Assembly: GCA_964484185.1 (NCBI GenBank)
Contig: CAZAEQ010000026.1
Coordinates: 1 to 64,000 of the forward strand
DNA length: 64,000 nucleotides
Direction: 5' to 3'
DNA from: F1-120-MAGs238 sp964484185
GTDB taxonomy: Bacteria; Planctomycetota; Phycisphaerae; Phycisphaerales; UBA1924
The notes under the pieces were generated by a model that ran no database searches, was not told the DNA's origin, and was given only the letters and a program-made list of their open reading frames with translations. A program made the translations under genes and the position numbers. Numbering within the stretch: the first letter of the stretch is position 1; each line of letters begins with the position of its first letter. Positions 8,867-16,838 of the stretch are shown piece by piece.

Positions 8867-9259
8867 TTATCCACCATCTGATGGCGGTGGCGGCGGCTCA
8901 GGTTGCGGCTGATTCTCTGGTGCATTGGGGTCATATCCCGGTGCGACCAATCCACCACCCCGGCGCGTCGGTGCCGCCGGTGGAGCTTCATCAAATGTGC
9001 GGCCCGGATTATTTGGATCTTCAGTTCCTGGCTCAACTACCGAAGCTGGCGCTTCTGCTACAACCGCTGGCGCTGGGGCAGCCTCTCCGCCGCCGCTGCT
9101 TTCAAACAGTCCCATTTGCCAGCAAATTGCCACGCCTGCAACTACCAGAATTCCGACCGCTGCGGCAAGTTTGATCTTCTGTGCGTTATCTCCACCCATT
9201 GATGACGATGAACTGCTTGAAGAACTTGACGATCCGCCAATATTAAGTCTTGCGCTCAT
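8867..9259 (-). CDS. Small single-pass membrane protein with Ser run and Pro-rich tail
   Basis: I do not recognise this 130-residue protein. It starts with a short segment followed by an unbroken run of eleven serines (residues 10-20). A transmembrane helix follows (IKLAAAVGILVVAGVAICW). The tail is Ala/Pro/Glu-rich and ends in PPPPPSDGG. The ATG at 9259 has GGTGG just upstream. The layout suggests an inner-membrane protein with a disordered extracytoplasmic part. It lies between tRNA-Leu and the RNase HII-like gene on the same strand. Confidence 0.6.
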   Translation of the reverse strand: MSARLNIGGSSSSSSSSSSSMGGDNAQKIKLAAAVGILVVAGVAICWQMGLFESSGGGEAAPAPAVVAEAPASVVEPGTEDPNNPGRTFDEAPPAAPTRRGGGLVAPGYDPNAPENQPQPEPPPPPSDGG

Positions 9260-9338
9260 GTATCCACCCTTTCATTCCCCAAACCTTCGGGGGCTCGCGG
9301 GTGGGACTTTCTAATAAAGTCACCAACCCGGTTTCTAA

Positions 9339-9422
9339 TGCGGCTGAGAGGACTTGAACCTCCAAGGCCTTGCGGCCACTAGTACCTGAAACTAGCGCGT
9401 CTGCCAATTTCGCCACAGCCGC
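9339..9422 (-). tRNA. tRNA-Leu (CAG anticodon)
   Basis: Read on the minus strand, the 7-bp acceptor stem GCGGCTG/CAGCCGC closes the molecule, with A as discriminator. The anticodon stem CTAGT/ACTAG encloses the loop TTCAGGT, giving anticodon CAG for Leu. The long variable arm (TGGCC/GGCCT with loop GCAA) is the class II feature expected of tRNA-Leu. The T arm GGAGG-TTCAAGT-CCTCT is canonical. CCA is not encoded. Confidence 0.95.
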
Positions 9423-9443
9423 GCAATTGGGTTTGGACGTGCG

Positions 9444-9472
9444 AGTTTACGCCGCCTAAATGCATTCGACAA
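9444..9472 (-). promoter_or_regulatory. Sigma-70-like promoter for tRNA-Leu
   Basis: On the minus strand, TTGTCG (9467-9472) and TAAACT (9444-9449) are separated by exactly 17 bases. Transcription would begin about 15 bases before the tRNA. The -35 box overlaps the T tract of the recA terminator. Confidence 0.55.
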
Positions 9473-9502
9473 GAAAGCCCCGATAGTTCGCCTATCGGGG
9501 CT
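9470..9502 (-). terminator. Intrinsic terminator after recA
   Basis: An 11-bp perfect stem (9476-9486 with 9492-9502, sequence AGCCCCGATAG on one arm) and a 5-base loop. On the minus strand it is followed by TTTCTTGTC. It lies about 85 bases beyond the recA stop codon. Confidence 0.8.
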
Positions 9503-9586
9503 GTTTGTGTTGTATTTGGCTATTTTCCCGCTTGCCCCGCTTGGTTAGTTACACAAGCATTGCATTCCTATCGGGTTCCGTTCGCT

Positions 9587-10888
9587 TTATTCTTCATCAT
9601 CATCCTCTTCACCCGCTTCAGGCTTGGTCTTCTTCGCCGCGTTATCCGGCACCGCCATCCGCTTCTCGAGCGTCTTCCTTCTCACTTCCGCGGCGAATTC
9701 CGGATTGGCCTTGAGATATGCCTTGGCCGCTTCGCGACCCTGGCCGATCTTCAAATCACCGCAGCTGTACCACGAACCGCTCTTCTCGATGATGTTGTCT
9801 TCCACCGCCAGGTCAACCAGGTCGCCAGACCAGGAAATACCTTCTGAGAACATAATATCAAATTCAGCTTCGCGGAAGGGAGGAGCAATCTTGTTCTTCA
9901 CGATGCGTGCTCGCGTGCGAGACCCGATCGTGACATCGCCTTCCTTGATCGCGCCGATACGACGCACATCGATACGGACTGATGAATAGAACTTCAGAGC
10001 GCGGCCACCCGTCGTGGTTTCTGGCGAGCCGTACATCACGCCGATCTTTTCGCGAATCTGGTTGATGAACACCACCGTGCAGTTCGTACGCGAGATGATG
10101 CCCGTCAGCTTTCGCATCGCCTGGCTCATGAGTCGAGCCTGCAAGCCCACCACCGCATCGCCCATTTCGCCTTCGATTTCAGCCTTGGGAATCAAGGCTG
10201 CAACCGAGTCGACGACGATCACATCGACTGCGTTTGAACGCACAAGCAGTTCGCAGATTTCCAGAGCCTGTTCGCCGCTGTCAGGCTGAGACACCAGCAG
10301 TTCATCGATGTTCACACCGAGGCGCCGAGCCCATGATGGATCCAGCGCATGTTCGGCGTCGATGAACGCCGCCACGCCGCCGGCTTTCTGAGCCTGTGCC
10401 GCGATCGTGAGCGACAGTGTCGTTTTACCGGAAGATTCAGGGCCGAAGATTTCAGCGATACGTCCACGCGGCACACCCTTGCCGCCCAGAGCAAGATCGA
10501 TCGACAAAGCGCCGGTCGAAATTCCCGGAATCGCCTGGTACGCGCTCACATCCATCTTCATGATGGAGCCTTTACCAAACGTCTTTTCAATCTGCCCCAC
10601 TGCCTGCCCCAGTGCGGCCAGTTTTTCCTTGCTGGGGTGCATCCCCGCGACATTCGCCTTCGCGGCCATCGCATTTCCCGCGGCGGTGCTCGCCGCCCCC
10701 TGTGCAGAACTCGCGGGTTTTCCCGGCGAAACCGGCGCTGTTGGCGTTCCAGCGGGAGTCGGTGCCTTTGCAGGCGCAGCGACCACCACAGGAGCGGGCG
10801 AAGCAGGTTTCGTGTTGTTTGGGGAGCCCACGGTTTTCGGGGCAATCTTCTCTTTCGAACCGGGCGCAGCAAAACCAGTGCGTTGCAT
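9587..10888 (-). CDS. recA: Recombinase RecA with long N-terminal extension
   Basis: RecA forms ATP-dependent filaments on single-stranded DNA for homologous recombination and for the SOS response. Visible blocks are Walker A GPESSGKT, FIDAEHALDP, VIVVDSVAAL (Walker B), VVFINQIREKIGVMYGSPE, and the acidic tail EEDDDEE. The ATG at 10888 has GGAG five bases upstream. Relative to the usual ~350 residues it carries an extra ~75 residue N-terminus rich in Ala, Pro, Thr and Lys before the standard opening SKEKLAALGQAVGQIEKTFG. An in-frame ATG further in (near GNAMAAK) could be used instead. The gene has its own promoter and terminator. Confidence 0.97.
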   Translation of the reverse strand: MQRTGFAAPGSKEKIAPKTVGSPNNTKPASPAPVVVAAPAKAPTPAGTPTAPVSPGKPASSAQGAASTAAGNAMAAKANVAGMHPSKEKLAALGQAVGQIEKTFGKGSIMKMDVSAYQAIPGISTGALSIDLALGGKGVPRGRIAEIFGPESSGKTTLSLTIAAQAQKAGGVAAFIDAEHALDPSWARRLGVNIDELLVSQPDSGEQALEICELLVRSNAVDVIVVDSVAALIPKAEIEGEMGDAVVGLQARLMSQAMRKLTGIISRTNCTVVFINQIREKIGVMYGSPETTTGGRALKFYSSVRIDVRRIGAIKEGDVTIGSRTRARIVKNKIAPPFREAEFDIMFSEGISWSGDLVDLAVEDNIIEKSGSWYSCGDLKIGQGREAAKAYLKANPEFAAEVRRKTLEKRMAVPDNAAKKTKPEAGEEDDDEE

Positions 10889-11027
10889 AAAACTCCAACC
10901 TTTCTCTCGCGTGTGGCCGGACGAGCCAGCGATCACACGCCTTAACCAATGCAAGGAGCAGCGAATTTCGATCCTGAAATTCAGACCCGCTGTCAGGAAC
11001 GGCATTGGACGCACGCCTGACGCCGTG

Positions 11028-11056
11028 AGATTAACCGCGTGTGTCATCACTGTCAA
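11028..11056 (-). promoter_or_regulatory. Consensus-like promoter for recA
   Basis: On the minus strand, TTGACA (11051-11056), a 17-base spacer and TAATCT (11028-11033) match the sigma-70 consensus closely. The predicted leader before the recA ATG is about 130 bases. Confidence 0.7.
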
Positions 11057-11090
11057 ATTGGCTCTCGCGCCAAAACACACATTTTGCCCT

Positions 11091-11115
11091 CAGACTGACA
11101 CCAGGTGTCAGTCTG
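11091..11115. promoter_or_regulatory. Perfect 12-bp inverted repeat upstream of recA
   Basis: CAGACTGACACC and its exact reverse complement are separated by a single base. The site is 35 bases upstream of the recA -35 box. No plus-strand gene ends just before it, so a terminator role is unlikely although a GTTTTT run follows on the plus strand. It is more likely a dimeric regulator site. The regulator is unknown. The rest of 10889-11263 holds no gene that I can support. Confidence 0.5.
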
Positions 11116-11263
11116 GCCGCGTTTTTGATATGAATAAATTTGAAAAATGGCATTTTGCTTTTGGGTAAAACGACCCCCGGACACCCCTTTTCCACCTCCA
11201 ACTCGCCCCGCGGCCAGCAAATCCGACGTCTACCCCCGAAATCTCCGCCGCATATGATCTCCC

Positions 11264-11563
11264 ATGGAGTCACATCCCTCCAATCCCGCCCGTCCGGTGG
11301 ACCCCAAAGACCTCGAAGGCGATGTCATCGCGCCCGGCAACCCACTCTTCGGCATCGTGTGGATCAATCAAAATCGAATGAGCGGCTCGCCGTGCTTCTA
11401 CGGCACTCGCGTTCCGGTAAAGCACCTTTTTGATTATCTCCGTTCGGGCTCCACACTTGTAGATTTCCTTGATGACTTCCCCGGAGTCTCACGCCAACAA
11501 GTCGAAATCGTGCTCGAAAAAGCCGCCGACTTCCTAGGCCCAATGAAGGGCCACGCCGCGTGA
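11264..11563 (+). CDS. DUF433 family antitoxin
   Basis: A 99-residue protein. The core MSGSPCFYGTRVPVKHLFDYLRSG and the following LVDFLDDFPGVSRQQVEIVLEKA are typical of DUF433, a small DNA-binding-like fold used as the antitoxin of VapBC-like modules. The N-terminal ~35 residues are extra. Its TGA overlaps the GTG start of the next gene in a GTGA, the classic coupled toxin-antitoxin layout. The pair would be expected to regulate its own transcription. Confidence 0.85.
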   Translation: MESHPSNPARPVDPKDLEGDVIAPGNPLFGIVWINQNRMSGSPCFYGTRVPVKHLFDYLRSGSTLVDFLDDFPGVSRQQVEIVLEKAADFLGPMKGHAA

Positions 11564-11895
11564 AGTTGCTCCTTGACCACTGTGTACCTCGCCGGCTGGG
11601 AAAACTGTTCACCGGTCATCAAGTCTCAACCTGCATCGAAATGGAATGGGATCGGCTTCGAAATGGAGTACTTCTCAGCGCCGCCGCACAAGCCGGTTTT
11701 GATGCGATGATCACTGTTGACCAGAACATGAAATACCAGCAGAACATCTCCACGCTTCCTATCTCTGTGGTAGTGATGTGCTCCGTCAGCAACGACATCA
11801 CTGAACTTTCCAAGCTTGTTCCTCAGACACTTCTCGCACTTACTTCGCTGCAACCTCGCCAATTTATCGAAGTTCCAAGCCAAACTCCTCAATAG
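11560..11895 (+). CDS. DUF5615 PIN-like toxin
   Basis: A 111-residue protein opening with MKLLLDHCVPRRLGKLF and carrying FDAMITVDQNMKYQQN, the two hallmark blocks of DUF5615 (PIN-like) proteins. Family knowledge: PIN-domain toxins of this kind are RNases held in check by DUF433 antitoxins. The first acidic strand has Asp-His where the family mostly has Asp-Glu, so nuclease activity should not be taken for granted. The GTG start at 11560 overlaps the antitoxin stop. It converges on the RtcB-like gene, 11 bases from its stop codon. Confidence 0.8.
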   Translation: MKLLLDHCVPRRLGKLFTGHQVSTCIEMEWDRLRNGVLLSAAAQAGFDAMITVDQNMKYQQNISTLPISVVVMCSVSNDITELSKLVPQTLLALTSLQPRQFIEVPSQTPQ

Positions 11896-11906
11896 TTGAC
11901 GCTTAT

Positions 11907-12866
11907 CTACAACTGCCCGATATACGCCACCGGCGTCAACCGCTCCACCACACTCAAATACGGCCCCATCGCCTCAAGCCCATCATCCAGCCCCCGATAG
12001 CACGATGGAGCCTCCGTCCTCAGTGATGAATTCTCAATTCGCGCGGGAATGTAAATCCGCTCCCGCATCGATTCAAAATCAAACTCCACTTTCTTCGCAT
12101 CCGACCGCGACATCGTTCTGCCCGTCCCGTGCGGCAGGCAATTGTGAATCGCCCCCACCTCTTTAGTCGCCTGCACAATCGCCATGTCATCAAGCAAGTG
12201 CGAAGGGATAATCGCGAGTTCTCCCGCTTGAACACGCTGAACTCCCTTGCGAACCAGCACGGCACTGCCTATTTCCTCGTAGTGATTGTGATCTCTATCA
12301 ATCCGGTCAACTCCGCTCGTCAGCGGCAGAAAACGCCCAAGATGCCTCTCAGCAATATCTAGCACCGCGGCCCGATTGTCTCTCGCCCACGTCCGAACTC
12401 GCGCGAACTCTGCATCAAACTTCTTAGGTTGCTCAACCAGGTCATCCACCAACCCGCTCTCTTTACGCGAACCCGTATGCACGACCAGGCACAACGACCC
12501 ATCTGTATGCGACTGGGCTGCATCCAGAAAATGATTCCCTGACCCAAGATCTCCAAGCCCCAAATTGCGACGCGCGGCCAATGCATCACACAATTCATCC
12601 CAGGTTTTCCGAAACGCTGGCGATGAAACATCCGCCCCCGAAAACCGTGTTCGCACTACGGCCATGCCGCACCCAACATCAGACAACGCAAACCGCCGCC
12701 AGTTACTGTCGCTGGTCAGTAAAGCCGTCCCTGTCGGCAACGGACTCTTTCCCGGACAGGTATCCGGCAAACTGATCACCGTCTGCGCAACCTTCAACGC
12801 TCCAGAAATGGTGAGCCATTGCCGAATCGTGTAGTCAGGTATTTGAGATAAATTCGTAAATACCAA
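11907..12866 (-). CDS. rtcB: RtcB-family RNA ligase, compact form
   Basis: RtcB joins RNA 3'-phosphate and 5'-OH ends using GTP and Mn2+, in tRNA splicing or RNA repair. The metal and guanylylation motifs are all present in order: DVGCGM, GSGNHFLDAA, HTGSR, DRDHNHYEE, and PHGTGRTMSR, where the His takes the guanylate. The protein is 319 residues, shorter than the usual 400-480, and appears to lack part of the N-terminal and central inserts while keeping the family C-terminus (VVERLTPVAYIGQL). The first possible start is a TTG at 12866, with GGGTG eight bases upstream and an in-frame stop just before it. No rtcA or archease gene is adjacent. Confidence 0.85.
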   Translation of the reverse strand: MVFTNLSQIPDYTIRQWLTISGALKVAQTVISLPDTCPGKSPLPTGTALLTSDSNWRRFALSDVGCGMAVVRTRFSGADVSSPAFRKTWDELCDALAARRNLGLGDLGSGNHFLDAAQSHTDGSLCLVVHTGSRKESGLVDDLVEQPKKFDAEFARVRTWARDNRAAVLDIAERHLGRFLPLTSGVDRIDRDHNHYEEIGSAVLVRKGVQRVQAGELAIIPSHLLDDMAIVQATKEVGAIHNCLPHGTGRTMSRSDAKKVEFDFESMRERIYIPARIENSSLRTEAPSCYRGLDDGLEAMGPYLSVVERLTPVAYIGQL

Positions 12867-12895
12867 GTTTCTAACACCCTTTCAAAAATCAAGGC

Positions 12896-13063
12896 ATGAA
12901 GGGTATTCTGGATTCCACAAGCAACAACCAACCTTCAGGTGGCTTATTCACTCCCAACGACAAACCCCGCGACGTAATCCAGCTAGTCGAAGAAAAGGGG
13001 GATCGGTTCTTGTCTCGCGCACGCGATTATGCGGATCGTTGTTTCTTCCATTCTCAAACCTGA
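12896..13063 (+). CDS. Possible small protein, 55 residues
   Basis: An ATG at 12896 opens a 55-codon frame ending in TGA at 13061-13063. It starts MKGILDSTSNNQPSGG and contains DVIQLVEEKGDRFLSRARDY, a plausible charged helix. The ribosome binding site is weak (AAGG too close to the start). The start lies only 30 bases from the divergent RtcB start. No family is recognised; it could be chance. Confidence 0.35.
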   Translation: MKGILDSTSNNQPSGGLFTPNDKPRDVIQLVEEKGDRFLSRARDYADRCFFHSQT

Positions 13064-13107
13064 ATCAATTGTGCCTACCAAAGTCACACTCGACCGATAT
13101 CCCGGAA

Positions 13108-15375
13108 ATGCTCTCATTACAAAACCGCATCCGCTCACTTCAATCGCAGTTCCTTGTAATGCTGCTTGCGATATTCTGCGCTTCAACCCTCGCCCAGCCA
13201 GTTGAATGGGCGCCCCGTCACAATGCCGCTCGAGCCAATCATGCAATGGTGTTTGATTCCGCCCGCGGTGTCACTGTCTCTTTTGGTGGCCGCAATTATG
13301 GCGGTATCACCAATGAAACCTGGGAGTGGGACGGAATCACGTGGCTCAACCGACTCGTCCCAGGCCCCTCGCCGCGCGAACTGCATGCAATGTGTTATGC
13401 CTCAGACAGGCACGTCACTGTGCTTTTTGGGGGAGCCACAAACGGATTGAATGGTGAAACCTGGGAGTGGGACGGAGATACCTGGACACAGCGGCTGGTG
13501 AGTGGTCCGTCTCCGCGATGGGGACACGCTATGACCTATGACTCCGTTCGCCATGTCACGGTCCTTTTCGGCGGCGTGGATGCATCTGGAGAGAAGCAGG
13601 ACACTTGGGAATGGAATGGCAGTGAATGGACTCTCAAATCTGACACCGGTTCGACGCCAGCCGGTCCGTCGCCACGTTACGGAGCGACTATGGCGTTTGA
13701 CTCGTTTAGACACCGTTCCATCTTGTTCAGCGGCAATGGCGCCAACGCAATCGGCGATACGTGGGAATGGAATGGTGTAAACTGGACACGTCGTTCGGTT
13801 GCCGGACCACCAGCCCGCTATGGGCACGCCATGGCTTTCGACGCGACCCGAAATGTAATGGTCATGTGTGGTGGAGTAACTTCTCCAGGCCAAGGCTATC
13901 TCATCGATACGTGGGAGTGGAACGGAACTTCGTGGTTCCGCCGATTGGTCGACGGTCCCTCCCCTCGCAATTGGCACGCGGCCGCATTCGACTCCGTACG
14001 TGGCGTGACGGTGATTTTCGGCGGTCAAGATGCAACCTCCAGACGCAGCGAAACTTGGGAGTGGACAGGCACTGCCTGGAACCAGCGAACAGGAAGTACT
14101 CCATCTCGCCGGTCCTCCCTCGCCCTCGCATACGACTCTGCACGAGATATCACACTTCTTTTTGGTGGACTTCCATTTGCTAATGAGCTTGGAATATGGA
14201 GTCTTGATGCCGGCCAGTGGACTTTCAGAAACGCGACAGGTCCAGCGATTCGTTCTGGCTGCGCCATGGTGTTCGATTCCGATCGCAACACTGCCTTGCT
14301 CTATGGCGGTCGCGATTCAATTGGTACTGAATTCGCTGACACTTGGCAGTGGAACGGTACTCTCTGGACAAGACTGCTTGCTCCGGGTCCGGGCCCTCGA
14401 TCTGGGCACGCCCTTGTGTATGACAGCGCACGTCACGTCTCCGTTTGTTTCGGCGGATCCAATGGATTTGTCAATACTGATTCCACATGGGAATGCAACG
14501 GCGCTGCTTGGAGTCAACGCACCGTCTCAGGTCCATCCCCACGCATCCACCACGCCATGGCATTCGACTCATTCCGGTCAGTCGTGGTCCTTTTCGGTGG
14601 TGAAAACGGCACGACGTTTTACGATGATACTTGGGAATGGAATGGCGAAATCTGGGCCTTGCGATCTACAACTGGCCCTCGCCGTCGCGCAGCGCATGCG
14701 ATGGCATTTGACAGTGCTCGCCACGTCACTGTGATGTATGGCGGCGAGATACCCAATGTTGGCAGAAGCGCCGAGACCTGGGAATGGGATGGTGCTGTTT
14801 GGACTCAGCGAGAGATCAGCGGACCATTGGCATGCGCCTTTTCTGCCGCGACTTTTGATTCTGCCCGTTCTGAGGTTGTGTTGTTTGGGGGAAGCGGGGT
14901 GTTCCATGTGCTTGATGAATCGTGGAGCTTGCGTGCCCTGTGCGTCGCCCCGTTCAATCTCTCCCTTCCTGATTCGTTGAACGCCTGCCCAGCCCAAGTT
15001 GCACAATTCACTGTCACCGCATCTGGAAGTTCGCCCATGACGTTTCGCTGGCGTCACAACCACCAGCCAATGAATGTGAACGCCAACGCGACCGCCGCGT
15101 CGAACACGCTGGTGATCTCCGATGTCAATACTTCGAACACCGGCTTCTATGATTGCATTGTTACCAATTCCTGCGGCAGTGTTATCTCCGGGGCGGCCCA
15201 CCTGACCATCTGTGCTGCCGACCATAACTGTGATGCAGTGACTGACTTGTTCGACTATCTCGATTTCCTAGCCGCATTCTCGGTTCGAGACAGTGCCGCT
15301 GATTTCGATGACAATGGCATTGTCGACATGTTCGACTACTTCGACTTCGTCGAGGCCTTCTCCGCTGGCTGCTAA
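13108..15375 (+). CDS. Secreted kelch-like repeat protein with Ig-like and GC-type dockerin domains
   Basis: The ATG at 13108 opens a signal peptide (FLVMLLAIFCASTLAQP). The frame runs upstream only from a TTG and gives a poorer N-terminus. Next come 12 repeats of ~48 residues with the pattern PSPR..HAMAFDS.R.VTVLFGG....DTWEWNG..W..R, like kelch or galactose-oxidase-type beta-propeller blades. An Ig-like domain follows (CPAQVAQFTVTASG to AAHLTIC). The end has two EF-hand-like dockerin repeats (LFDYLDFLAAFS and MFDYFDFVEAFS) and the last residues are Ser-Ala-Gly-Cys. Twelve blades would make two propellers. The role is probably extracellular binding; ligand unknown. Confidence 0.85.
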   Translation: MLSLQNRIRSLQSQFLVMLLAIFCASTLAQPVEWAPRHNAARANHAMVFDSARGVTVSFGGRNYGGITNETWEWDGITWLNRLVPGPSPRELHAMCYASDRHVTVLFGGATNGLNGETWEWDGDTWTQRLVSGPSPRWGHAMTYDSVRHVTVLFGGVDASGEKQDTWEWNGSEWTLKSDTGSTPAGPSPRYGATMAFDSFRHRSILFSGNGANAIGDTWEWNGVNWTRRSVAGPPARYGHAMAFDATRNVMVMCGGVTSPGQGYLIDTWEWNGTSWFRRLVDGPSPRNWHAAAFDSVRGVTVIFGGQDATSRRSETWEWTGTAWNQRTGSTPSRRSSLALAYDSARDITLLFGGLPFANELGIWSLDAGQWTFRNATGPAIRSGCAMVFDSDRNTALLYGGRDSIGTEFADTWQWNGTLWTRLLAPGPGPRSGHALVYDSARHVSVCFGGSNGFVNTDSTWECNGAAWSQRTVSGPSPRIHHAMAFDSFRSVVVLFGGENGTTFYDDTWEWNGEIWALRSTTGPRRRAAHAMAFDSARHVTVMYGGEIPNVGRSAETWEWDGAVWTQREISGPLACAFSAATFDSARSEVVLFGGSGVFHVLDESWSLRALCVAPFNLSLPDSLNACPAQVAQFTVTASGSSPMTFRWRHNHQPMNVNANATAASNTLVISDVNTSNTGFYDCIVTNSCGSVISGAAHLTICAADHNCDAVTDLFDYLDFLAAFSVRDSAADFDDNGIVDMFDYFDFVEAFSAGC

Positions 15376-15800
15376 CCACACCTTCGTCTTGCACTGCATT
15401 GCTCCCCATTACTTCTCTGCGACTTTACGCGATACCGCTTTTGGCATCGGACAAAACGCGCCCTCGTTTTGTCCGGTACCAACCCGCATCATGCCCGATA
15501 ACCCGCTCCAAAAACACAACATTACCTTCTAAACTCGTAATGTTTTTCAGCCTAAAACTGGGGAAAACACTGGGGGTACCGGACATTTTGCGCCCGCGAT
15601 GCGCGCCCCCTAACGCGAAGAAAATTTCGTTTTCTGAAAATTATTTTTTCGCCCCTCCTGCGCTCCCATCGCCACTTTTCACTAGACCGATCGTCCCTAC
15701 CGGACAAAAAGCGCCCCTCGTTTTGTCCCGCTCCGCCATAGGTAGGGGACGTGACTGCGCGTCGCATCGCACTTCGCTCACCCTAGCCAGGAGCCTCCCC
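15376..15800. repeat. Non-coding stretch with repeated GGACA palindromes
   Basis: No gene is supported in these 425 bases. The stretch holds a perfect 11-bp hairpin (CGGACAAAACG at 15448-15458 with 15465-15475) and a second weaker copy (GGACAAAA 15702-15709 with TTTTGTCC 15721-15728). Between them, GGTACCGGAC at 15574-15583 mirrors GTCCGGTACC at 15471-15480. All three GGACA sites are followed within a few bases by GCGCCC. This looks like a dispersed palindromic repeat rather than a terminator, since no T tract follows. Confidence 0.5.
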
Positions 15801-16838
15801 ATGTCTCACCGCAACAGCAAAAAGTCCAACCGCATCGGCCAGTCCATCCAAAAGCACCGCGCCCAGCGCAACAGCCCCTTCGAAGCCGAAGCCAGCGCAT
15901 CCATGGATCGCGAGTACCGCAATCTACTCACCAGCACCGCCATCCCCGCGCCCATCGCGCAACCCACACCCGAGTCAATCACTCCGCCTGCGCCAGTCAC
16001 TCCGGCTGTCATTCAGCATGTAACCCCGCCCGCATCCAAGGCAGATCCCGCCAACGCGCCCGTCACTTCTAACTCTGCTACCGAACTCTCAACTTTCAAC
16101 TCTCAACTTGCCTCTTCTTCTGAGTCCCCTTCCCCCTCTGAACTTTCAACTCTCAACTCTCAACTTCCGCTCTCTTCCTCCGCCCCCTCTCTCCCTTCTT
16201 CCTCATCCTCCTCTGCGTCTCCACGCCTCTGCGTTAAAGACACCGTCCCTCAGAGTCTCAGCGCTGCAGAACACCAGGCCGCCCGCAATCTGATCGCGTC
16301 TAAACCCGCCACCAAAGCCATGCACAAACTCCAATCTCTCCTCGACAACCACAACTTCGACTATCTCAACCCAGCCGACGTCGCCCAGCTCTCCGCCCTC
16401 ATGGTCGTCTACGCCCAACTCCAAAACTCCGCGGCGGTCGAACGCATCTCCGAATCTCTCGACCAGGTCGGCGCCGGCTACAAGCGCGAACCCCTCACCC
16501 GCGAACTGACCAAAGTCCTCTCCATCCAGTACCGCGCCCTGGCCCGCGCCCAGCGCGAAAAGGCCGCCATAGAAAGAGACCAACGCCGCATCGAACGCGA
16601 ACTCAAGCGCGACCAGGCTCAGGCCGCCAAACAAGCCCGCGATGAACGCCTCTTCAACCAGCGCGAAAACCACCTCACCCGCAAAGAGAAGATGGTCAAA
16701 GACCAGCTCGAAATCGAACTCAATAAGCGTGCCAACCTCTCCCGGGACACCGTGAACAAACACACCAAACCTCAGGGTGCCAAGGACGCTGCAACAAAAT
16801 CTCAGGATGCCACGACTTGTAGTGGCACCGCCTCATAG
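15801..16838 (+). CDS. Lineage-specific coiled-coil protein with repeat-derived linker
   Basis: The ATG at 15801 has AGGAG eight bases upstream; the frame stays open far upstream but lacks coding character there. The 345-residue product has a basic N-terminus (MSHRNSKKSNRIGQSIQKHR), a Pro/Ala/Ser-rich low-complexity middle (residues ~50-155), a helical domain (LSAAEHQAARNLIAS to about residue 245), and a long charged coiled coil rich in Arg, Glu, Lys and Gln. I recognise no family. The DNA of the middle is made of short repeats of the kind usually found between genes. The stop codon lies inside a GC-rich hairpin (16826-16844), and the C-terminal 25 residues also come from repeat-like DNA. Confidence 0.65.
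   Translation: MSHRNSKKSNRIGQSIQKHRAQRNSPFEAEASASMDREYRNLLTSTAIPAPIAQPTPESITPPAPVTPAVIQHVTPPASKADPANAPVTSNSATELSTFNSQLASSSESPSPSELSTLNSQLPLSSSAPSLPSSSSSSASPRLCVKDTVPQSLSAAEHQAARNLIASKPATKAMHKLQSLLDNHNFDYLNPADVAQLSALMVVYAQLQNSAAVERISESLDQVGAGYKREPLTRELTKVLSIQYRALARAQREKAAIERDQRRIERELKRDQAQAAKQARDERLFNQRENHLTRKEKMVKDQLEIELNKRANLSRDTVNKHTKPQGAKDAATKSQDATTCSGTAS

Noticed and set aside
11091..11115. Palindrome as a terminator
   Set aside because: No plus-strand gene ends before it and the T tract does not directly follow; a regulatory site is more likely.
12565..12834. Plus-strand frame opposite the RtcB-like gene
   Set aside because: The RtcB motifs on the minus strand are complete; the plus translation has no features.
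13108..14940. Regular repeats that could suggest a CRISPR or tandem array
   Set aside because: The ~144-base period codes for the kelch-like protein repeats and diverges as expected for coding DNA; there are no constant direct repeats with unique spacers.
16203..16763. Minus-strand frame of 186 codons opposite the coiled-coil gene
   Set aside because: The plus strand has a good ribosome binding site and coherent coiled coil; the minus translation is a mirror of it.
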